DNA from: G025836975 sp049646585
GTDB lineage: Bacteria > Pseudomonadota > Gammaproteobacteria > Burkholderiales > Burkholderiaceae_B
Reading direction: 5' to 3'
NCBI GenBank assembly: GCA_049646585.1
Contig: JBARWC010000162.1
Location: 1-20,135 of the forward strand
DNA: 20,135 nt
The position numbers were made by a program, and so were the translations under genes. This document shows, piece by piece, positions 14,997-20,135 of the stretch (the first letter of the stretch is position 1; each line of letters starts with the position of its first letter). Below the pieces are notes generated by a model. That model did not search any database and was not told the DNA's origin. It saw only the letters and a list, made by a program, of their open reading frames with translations.

Positions 14997-16551
14997 TCAG
15001 CGTCGTGGCCTCGGTGATCGGAGGGGCCAGGTTCAGCGCGCCCTTCAATTCATAGCCGTAGTTCACGCGTTTGCTATGCACCCATACCTGCTTCAAGCCG
15101 AACAAGGGAATGCCGCAGACATCGGCGTGGATCTTCTGCTGGGCGTCCTTCCAAAGGGCCAATTGCTTCGCATCGTCGGGTTCGATCCTGGCCGCGCGTA
15201 TGCTCTCGTCCGCCACCGAGCAGTGCGAAAAATTGGACATGGCCGTCGGTGACCCGATAGCCGATGCCGAGTCGAAGAACTCGGACAGATAGGCATCGGC
15301 ATTGGGGAAGCGGGCCGCGCCATAGAAAACGATGGCGCTTTGATCCTTGCGGCTGCGTGCTTGATAAGTGGCATGGTCAACCACTTCCATGTCCAGCTTG
15401 ATGCCGGCCTGCGCCAACTGCGCCTGAACGATTTCCATGATGGGCTGCTGGGCCGATATATTGGACACAATCGACTTGATCGTGATGCCGTTCGGATGCC
15501 CCGCCTCGGCCAGCAGCTTCTTCGCCTTGGCCACGTCATGCGTGTATGCCCCGGCGCTGCAGTCATGCCCCAGATAGCCATTGGGCACCACAGAGCAGCC
15601 CTTATCCGCCACGTCGGCGCCGACATACTTGATGATCTGATCCACGCTGACCGCCGCCGCCACGGCCTGACGAACCTTGAGGTCATCCAGCGGTTTGATA
15701 TTGCGGTTCAGGTGCAGGATGCGGAATTCCGCCGGTTCGAAAATATCGACGTTGTAGCCGCGCTTGCGGGCGCTTTCCACCCAACGCTGCTCGCGCTTGC
15801 CCTGGATGATGTCGATCTCGCCCGAGGTAAAAGCCAGGTCGCGGGCGCTGTCCGAAGGAATCATGCGATACATCAGGCCCGCCGCCTTGGGCTTGCCGCG
15901 AAAATACGCGTCGTTCGCGTTCAGTTTCACATACTGCTGGGTGACGTGCTCGGCGAAGGCGAAGGGGCCGGTGCCTATGGGGCTGGCGCCGAACTTGTTG
16001 CCTTTTTCCTCGGCGGCCTTCTTGCTGACGATGTTGCCGCCGTGATAGTTGGAGACGCGGCCAAGAAAGCCCGAATCAGGGTACTTGAGCGTAACGCGGA
16101 CGGTAAGCGGATCCAGCGCCTCGATTTTCTCGACGCCCCTGAAGGTCGACGCAAAACTCGAACGCTTGGGGTCGGCCGCGCGCTGCAGCGAATACACCAC
16201 GTCGTCAGCCGTCAGTTCGCCGTAGTCGCCATGGAACTTCACACCTTTGCGCAAATGGAAGGTCCATACCTTGCCGCCTTCGTTTTCCCAGCTTTCGGCC
16301 AGATCGGGCTCCAGCGCCTTGGGATCGGCGCTGCCCGGAGGAAATCGCACCAGGCCATTGAACATTTGACTGACCACGCCCTTGTCGTGGGTGGACGTGG
16401 CGCGATGCGGGTCGAAAGTCGCGTTATCCGCCGCTCCCGACGTCACCCGAATGATGGGGCGTTCGGCACTCTGGGCGTGCGCGGACAGCAGCGGGGCCGC
16501 ACAGAAGCCGAATGCGGCCAGTGTCAGCGCGGGCAACATCTTCATTTTCAT
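14986..16551 (-). CDS. ABC transporter periplasmic substrate-binding protein, family 5 (peptide/opine/nickel type)
   Basis: A 521-residue exported binding protein. The signal peptide MKMKMLPALTLAAFGFCAAP... ends at AHA (24-26) with predicted cleavage before QSAE; there is no lipobox. The mature part shows the SBP_bac_5 pattern: FDPHRATSTHDKGVVSQMFNGLV, LEPDLAESWE, WTFHLRKGVKFHGD, LTADDVVYSLQRA and a late SPIGTGPF segment. The start is ATG 16551, with AGGAG seven bases upstream. An ATG at 16566 overlaps that Shine-Dalgarno sequence and is unlikely. It is the missing fifth component of the importer encoded at 6314-10093, separated from it by the oxidoreductase genes and lysR. It should set the uptake specificity. 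Confidence 0.94.
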   Translation of the reverse strand: MKMKMLPALTLAAFGFCAAPLLSAHAQSAERPIIRVTSGAADNATFDPHRATSTHDKGVVSQMFNGLVRFPPGSADPKALEPDLAESWENEGGKVWTFHLRKGVKFHGDYGELTADDVVYSLQRAADPKRSSFASTFRGVEKIEALDPLTVRVTLKYPDSGFLGRVSNYHGGNIVSKKAAEEKGNKFGASPIGTGPFAFAEHVTQQYVKLNANDAYFRGKPKAAGLMYRMIPSDSARDLAFTSGEIDIIQGKREQRWVESARKRGYNVDIFEPAEFRILHLNRNIKPLDDLKVRQAVAAAVSVDQIIKYVGADVADKGCSVVPNGYLGHDCSAGAYTHDVAKAKKLLAEAGHPNGITIKSIVSNISAQQPIMEIVQAQLAQAGIKLDMEVVDHATYQARSRKDQSAIVFYGAARFPNADAYLSEFFDSASAIGSPTAMSNFSHCSVADESIRAARIEPDDAKQLALWKDAQQKIHADVCGIPLFGLKQVWVHSKRVNYGYELKGALNLAPPITEATTLSAK

Positions 16552-16595
16552 TGTCGATCTCCTCATGGTGTTTGATAGTCATGCAAGCGAGATCG

Positions 16596-16624
16596 ATCTT
16601 AGGCATGGCAAATATATGCGTCAA
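16596..16624 (-). promoter_or_regulatory. Sigma-70 promoter of the binding-protein gene
   Basis: On the minus strand TTGACG (16624-16619), a 17-base spacer and TAAGAT (16601-16596) match five and four of six consensus bases. The start of transcription would be near 16589, giving a leader of about 38 bases before the ATG at 16551. Confidence 0.6.
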
Positions 16625-16627
16625 AGT

Positions 16628-16642
16628 CCTTTTTTCCAAAGG
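16628..16642. promoter_or_regulatory. Dyad CCTTT-N5-AAAGG next to the -35, candidate activator site
   Basis: A 15-base dyad with perfect five-base arms directly upstream of the -35, centred near -46. One arm is echoed at 16647-16656: TTCCAAAGG (16634-16642) and TTCCAAAAGG (16647-16656). Length and place fit a LysR-type activation site, but the assignment to the local LysR protein is inference. Confidence 0.4.
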
Positions 16643-16705
16643 TCTATTCCAAAAGGTTATGTAATAGGCGATAAAGATGAACGCCAAGGGCTAAGCACCT
16701 AAATC

Positions 16706-16745
16706 ACTAGGGGTTAGTACCAGGATATTGACTAAGGGTAAATAC
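16706..16745. repeat. Imperfect 15-base direct repeat upstream of the binding-protein promoter
   Basis: ACTAGGGGTTAGTAC (16706-16720) and ACTAAGGGTAAATAC (16731-16745) agree at 12 of 15 positions, 25 bases apart. They lie about 120-155 bases upstream of the predicted transcription start. They could be paired binding sites or a chance feature of an AT-rich stretch. Confidence 0.4.
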
Positions 16746-16859
16746 TAGGAAAGTTGGCCCGATTGGGATTGCATCCCGCCGGCCATGCAAAGAGAAGGCT
16801 CGTAATCAGCTGGGTGGGAATCAAGGCCGATGGATTCGAGACACCCTTGAAGACTACAT

Positions 16860-18530
16860 TCAAGCCGCTTTGCGGGACGCGGCTTCGCGCTGGCGCTTGG
16901 CCTCTTCCAGAAGATAAACCTGGTAGTCGTCCAGGTCGCCGCTGAAGTCCGTCATGCCCCCGCGCGATACCAGCCAGAACTCGTCGCATACCGAGCGCAG
17001 CAAGGCCCGATCGTGGCTGACCAGCATGACCGAGCCTTCGAATTCATTCAAGGCAACGCTTAGCGCCTCGCGGGTGGCCAGATCCAGGTGGTTGGTGGGT
17101 TCGTCAAGCAAAAGCAGATTGGGCCGCTGCCACACGATCATGCACAGCACCAGGCGGGCCTTTTCGCCCCCGCTCATGCTGCCCACGCTTTGCTTGACCA
17201 TGTCGCCGCTGAAATTGAAGGTGCCCAGGAAGTTGCGCAAGCCTTGCTCGCGGCAGTCCATGGCACTGGGCCGTACGGCTGCCGGCGTGTCGCGCACCAG
17301 CCGTATCATGTGCTCCAGTGGATTCTCGGCGGGGCGCAGTACGTCCAGCTCCTGTTGCGAGAAGTAGCCGATATTCAGCCCCTTGCCGGTGATGATTTCA
17401 CCAGCGGTGGCTTGCAAGGCTCCCGCAATGGTTTTCACAAAGGTGGATTTCCCCTGGCCGTTGGCGCCCAGGATGCCGATACGCTGGCCCGCCAGCACCG
17501 AGCGATTGACCTTTTGCACGATGACCGTCGGCGGCGTGCCGGCGGGCGCATCCTCGGCCGGCGGATAACCGAAGCTGGCATCGGACATCGCCAACATGGG
17601 ATTGGGCAGGCTGGCCGGCTCTTTGAACCCAAACTGGAACTCGGCGTCGGCCAGCATGGGCGCGACCTTCTCCATGCGTTCCAGGGCCTTGACCCGGCTT
17701 TGCGCCTGCTTGGCCTTGCTGGCTTTCGCCTTGAAGCGGTCGATGAACTTTTGCAGGTGGGCAATTTTTTCCTGCTGCTTGGCGTGCGCCGCCTGTTGCA
17801 GCAGCATTTGTTCGGAGCGCATCTCTTCGAACTTGCTGTAATTGCCGCCGTAGCGCACCAGCTTGCCCTGATCGATGTGCAAGGTCACATTCGTGACAGC
17901 GTCCAGGAATTCACGGTCGTGGCTGATGACCACCATGGTGCCCGCATAGTTCTTCAGCCAGGCCTCAAGCCAGACCAAAGCATCCAGGTCCAGGTGATTG
18001 GTGGGCTCGTCCAGCAGCAGCAAATCGGATGGACACATCAAGGCCCGCGCCAGCTGAAGGCGCATGCGCCATCCGCCCGAAAAGCTGTTTACCGGCCGAT
18101 CCAGTTCGGCCACGCTGAACCCCAGACCCAGGATTAGCGCCTGAGCGCGAGCCGGCGCATCATGCGCTCCGGCATCGTGCAAAGCCATGTAGGCGTGGGC
18201 CATGCGCATGCCATCGTCGCTTTTTTCCGCATCGGCCACCTCAGTCTGCGCAGCCAACAACACCGTGTCGCCTTCGATGACGAAGTCGGTGGCGCTTTGT
18301 TCGGTTTCCGGCATGTCCTGGGCGACTTGCGACATGCGCCATTGTGCGGGCATGGAGAACTCGCCGCTGTCTTCGCCTAGCGAACCATTAAGGACTGCGA
18401 ACAAGGAAGACTTGCCCGCGCCATTGCGACCAACCAGGCCCACCTTCTCACCGGGATTGAGCGTGACGGACGTTTTGTCCAGCAATACTTTACTGCCGCG
18501 ACGCAGAGTCACGTTCTTAAGGATGATCAT
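16860..18530 (-). CDS. yheS: ABC-F family ATPase, YheS-like, without the C-terminal helical domain
   Basis: A 556-residue soluble protein with two ABC domains and no membrane segment, as in ABC-F translation factors acting on the ribosome. Domain 1 has Walker A GRNGAGKS (34-41), signature SGGW (151-154) and Walker B LLLDEPTNHLD (E175). A charged helical inter-domain linker runs about 232-300. Domain 2 has Walker A GANGQGKS (355-362), signature SGGEK (453-457) and LLLLDEPTNHLD (E477). It matches E. coli YheS closely as recalled, but ends just after GDLDDYQ...AKRQREAASRKAA. YheS continues about 85 residues into a helical-hairpin tail. Neither other frame downstream restores it. The start is ATG 18530, with no clear ribosome binding site, 26 bases after the tRNA. 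Confidence 0.92.
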   Translation of the reverse strand: MIILKNVTLRRGSKVLLDKTSVTLNPGEKVGLVGRNGAGKSSLFAVLNGSLGEDSGEFSMPAQWRMSQVAQDMPETEQSATDFVIEGDTVLLAAQTEVADAEKSDDGMRMAHAYMALHDAGAHDAPARAQALILGLGFSVAELDRPVNSFSGGWRMRLQLARALMCPSDLLLLDEPTNHLDLDALVWLEAWLKNYAGTMVVISHDREFLDAVTNVTLHIDQGKLVRYGGNYSKFEEMRSEQMLLQQAAHAKQQEKIAHLQKFIDRFKAKASKAKQAQSRVKALERMEKVAPMLADAEFQFGFKEPASLPNPMLAMSDASFGYPPAEDAPAGTPPTVIVQKVNRSVLAGQRIGILGANGQGKSTFVKTIAGALQATAGEIITGKGLNIGYFSQQELDVLRPAENPLEHMIRLVRDTPAAVRPSAMDCREQGLRNFLGTFNFSGDMVKQSVGSMSGGEKARLVLCMIVWQRPNLLLLDEPTNHLDLATREALSVALNEFEGSVMLVSHDRALLRSVCDEFWLVSRGGMTDFSGDLDDYQVYLLEEAKRQREAASRKAA

Positions 18531-18556
18531 TCGGAACTTGTGTTGTTCAAAAGAGA

Positions 18557-18633
18557 TGGCGCGGCAGGAGGGGCTCGAACCCCCGACCCCGGGCTTAGAA
18601 GGCCCGTGCTCTATCCAGCTGAGCTACTGCCGC
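18557..18633 (-). tRNA. tRNA-Arg, anticodon TCT
   Basis: A 77-base cloverleaf with encoded CCA (18559-18557) and discriminator G. The acceptor stem GCGGCAG/CTGCCGC pairs at all seven positions. The D arm is GCTC-AGCTGGATA-GAGC, the anticodon stem CGGGC/GCCCG with loop CTTCTAA, and the T loop TTCGAGC. The anticodon is at 18597-18599 and reads AGA codons. tRNA-Arg genes are frequent integration sites, but no integrase or duplicated 3' end is visible in the window. Confidence 0.97.
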
Positions 18634-18652
18634 GTTGCAGGCGGGACGGCGC

Positions 18653-18680
18653 ATTTTAACGCGTCGCCCATCAAAGCCAA
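18653..18680 (-). promoter_or_regulatory. Predicted promoter of tRNA-Arg
   Basis: TTGGCT (18680-18675), a 16-base spacer and TAAAAT (18658-18653) on the minus strand, followed by a GC-rich stretch up to the tRNA 5' end. A GC-rich discriminator after the -10 is typical of stable-RNA promoters under stringent control. The ABC-F gene may be read from here too. Confidence 0.5.
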
Positions 18681-18756
18681 AAAGGCCGTCGAATCGCCCA
18701 CTTAGCGACGCCGAGCCGGGCCCGCCATGGCGCATTTCACCATTCGAAAGCGTATT

Positions 18757-18762
18757 TACAAT
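18757..18762 (+). promoter_or_regulatory. Possible -10 element for pldA
   Basis: TACAAT matches five of six consensus -10 bases in a locally AT-rich patch about 75 bases before the pldA start. No good -35 is found at 16-18 bases, so an activator or another sigma factor may be involved. Confidence 0.35.
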
Positions 18763-18835
18763 AGGTAGCCTGCCGGATTTCGGCCAATGCTACATTCTCT
18801 TTCGTGCCGATAAAAAGTCGAATGGAATGCAGTCC

Positions 18836-20119
18836 ATGATTTTTCCGAAAATTTCCCTCATTACCCTGCTGGCCGCCTTGCTCATGACGGGCACCGCCTC
18901 GGCCGGCATCAGCTACAAACTGGAACAAACCCACGCCGTCGCCGGCGAGACCGTGAACATCAGGGCCGTGCTGTTCAACGACAGCGACTCCGCGATGAAC
19001 TGGAAGGCGCCCAAGACCCTCGTGCTCCAATGGCGCGACCACAGCGGCCGCAGCATACGCAGTTTGGCCTATCTGGAAGGCGATCAAGGCTCCATCAACA
19101 TCCCGGTCAATAATTTCGTCAAGCTGTCCTGGAGCGCCGTGGTGCCTACCGGGACCAAAGGCTTGCAGGTCGTGAACATCGAGGGCGAACCCACCATGCT
19201 GGCGCTGGACGCCAGCCCGCTGGAACGCAGCACGATTGCCGGCACGGCGGCGACCGGGCCCATTGTCGATGCGGGCGCGGCCAGCGGCGCGCCCTCCGAC
19301 CCGCCCTTGCCGGCCAATGTGGTGGCATCGACCGGCGCTTCGTCCGCTGGCGGCCCGCCCGTCGACACCACGCAAAGCCTGAATGCGTCATCGCCCGCAT
19401 TCGAAAATTTCCGCAGCGCCATCTCGCCCTACGAGCCGGTTTATTTCGATGTGGGCAACAAGGGCGGGCGCAATGCGCGCTACCAGGTCAGTTTCAAGTA
19501 CAGGCTTTTCACGCCCGACGACCCCAACAACCCGGGCTTCGCCGACAACCTGTATCTGGGCTATACGCAAACGGCACTGTGGGACCTGCACTCGGATTCG
19601 CACCCCTTCGTCGACACCTCGTTCAAGCCCAGCCTGTTCTGGCGCAAGGACGCGCTGTGGCAATCGCCCCAAAAAGACTGGTTCGTCGGCATGGCGGCGG
19701 GCGTCGAGCACGAGTCCAACGGCAAAAGCGGCGACGATTCGCGCTCGCTCAATTTCGCCTACGTGCAACCCGAACTGAACTACCGCTTCGACGGCGGCAG
19801 CACGCTGACCTTCGCGCCCCGCTTCAAAAGTTATTTCGGCGTCAGCAACAATCCGGATTATGCGGACTACGCCGGCCATGTGGACTGGAAGCTGCGCTGG
19901 GCGCAAGACAACGGCCTGGTGTTGTCAGGCCTGTACCGCCAGGGGCAGCAGGGCCGCAACGCCACCCAGCTTGAAGCCGCCTGGCCCTTGCGCCGGACTT
20001 TCCTGAACATGAACGGCTACCTTCATGTCCAGTACTTCAAAGGCTACGGAGAAACCCTGCTGGGATACAACCATAAAAGCGACGGACAGGTTCGGGTGGG
20101 GATATCGTTGGTTCCTTGA
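18836..20119 (+). CDS. pldA: Outer-membrane phospholipase A (OMPLA) with N-terminal extension
   Basis: A 427-residue exported protein. The signal peptide MIFPKISLITLLAALLMTGTASA is followed by a domain of about 100 residues with alternating beta character (24-125), an Ala/Gly/Pro/Ser-rich linker (about 130-185) and the beta-barrel phospholipase (about 195-427). The active site is EHESNGKSGDDSRSLN: H292, S294 and N306 have the same spacing as H142, S144 and N156 of E. coli PldA. The calcium-site Arg147 is Lys here (K297) and Ser152 is kept (S302). E. coli PldA has only about 289 residues, so the first 170 mature residues are extra. ATG 18836 has GGA nine bases upstream; ATG 18827 is a close alternative. 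It is divergent from tRNA-Arg. Confidence 0.93.
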   Translation: MIFPKISLITLLAALLMTGTASAGISYKLEQTHAVAGETVNIRAVLFNDSDSAMNWKAPKTLVLQWRDHSGRSIRSLAYLEGDQGSINIPVNNFVKLSWSAVVPTGTKGLQVVNIEGEPTMLALDASPLERSTIAGTAATGPIVDAGAASGAPSDPPLPANVVASTGASSAGGPPVDTTQSLNASSPAFENFRSAISPYEPVYFDVGNKGGRNARYQVSFKYRLFTPDDPNNPGFADNLYLGYTQTALWDLHSDSHPFVDTSFKPSLFWRKDALWQSPQKDWFVGMAAGVEHESNGKSGDDSRSLNFAYVQPELNYRFDGGSTLTFAPRFKSYFGVSNNPDYADYAGHVDWKLRWAQDNGLVLSGLYRQGQQGRNATQLEAAWPLRRTFLNMNGYLHVQYFKGYGETLLGYNHKSDGQVRVGISLVP

Positions 20120-20121
20120 AG

Positions 20122-20135
20122 CCTTAACCCTAAGG
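20122..20135 (+). terminator. Start of a possible terminator hairpin after pldA
   Basis: CCTTA-ACCC-TAAGG forms a five-base stem three bases after the pldA stop. The window ends here, so a following T run cannot be checked. Confidence 0.25.

Larger units (their letters stand above)
16552..16859. other. Intergenic region between the binding-protein gene and the ABC-F gene
   Basis: About 308 bases, noticeably more AT-rich than its surroundings at 16600-16760, with no credible gene. It holds the binding-protein promoter, the dyad and the direct repeat listed separately. Nearer the ABC-F stop there is an inverted repeat TTGCAT (16769-16774) / ATGCAA (16785-16790) around a GC-rich ten-base loop. 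It could end ABC-F transcription but lacks a T run. Confidence 0.6.

Noticed and set aside
16740..16860. Small protein of 85 residues on the minus strand, 16732-16989
   Set aside because: It overlaps the end of the ABC-F gene in another frame, has no ribosome binding site and no recognisable family; it is not the missing ABC-F tail.
18557..18633. tRNA-Arg as an occupied integration site
   Set aside because: No integrase, no repeated tRNA 3' end and no composition shift next to it in the window.
18202..18705. Plus-strand frame of 167 residues containing RQEGLEPPTPGLEGPCS
   Set aside because: This is the well-known false protein made by reading the antisense strand of a tRNA gene, here tRNA-Arg, joined to the antisense of the ABC-F gene.
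18635..18835. N-terminal extension of the PldA frame
   Set aside because: The signal peptide begins at 18836 (or 18827), and the upstream part lies in the promoter region with no protein character.

Overview
The window looks like a chromosomal segment of a GC-rich betaproteobacterium, most likely Burkholderiales/Alcaligenaceae (Bordetella, Achromobacter or Pusillimonas type). This is inferred from base composition, dense ATGA-coupled operons and gene content (malonyl-CoA decarboxylase with a GntR regulator, a YheS-type ABC-F protein, a long PldA). No phage, insertion sequence, integrase or CRISPR array was seen.

Left part (1-5132): a minus-strand malonyl-CoA module (GntR/FCD regulator, malonyl-CoA decarboxylase, crotonase-family protein cut by the window edge) diverges from a plus-strand Cys/Met-metabolism PLP enzyme. 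An AT-rich inverted repeat overlaps the regulator's own predicted -10. A convergent membrane acyltransferase of family 3 follows. At 5256-5814 there is a complete YefM/YoeB-type toxin-antitoxin pair with intact toxin catalytic residues and a two-core operator. A small ABM-type monooxygenase faces it.

Central part (6314-16551), the most interesting section: a minus-strand run of eight coupled genes encodes a FAD oxidoreductase of the DAO family, a small [2Fe-2S] protein, a FAD/NAD-type oxidoreductase with a BFD-like [2Fe-2S] tail, a second DAO-family flavoprotein, and both permeases and both ATPases of a peptide/opine/nickel-type ABC importer. The matching periplasmic binding protein lies upstream in the same orientation. 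A LysR regulator resembling the opine regulators NocR/OccR sits between it and the operon on the opposite strand. Together the genes suggest uptake of a small zwitterionic compound (opine-like conjugate, imino acid or D-amino acid derivative) and its oxidation by a membrane-linked multi-subunit dehydrogenase. The substrate cannot be read from the sequence.

Right part (16552-20135): an AT-rich intergenic stretch with a good promoter for the binding protein, a YheS-like ABC-F ATPase lacking the usual C-terminal helical tail, a tRNA-Arg(TCT) immediately upstream of it, and a divergent outer-membrane phospholipase A with an N-terminal extension.
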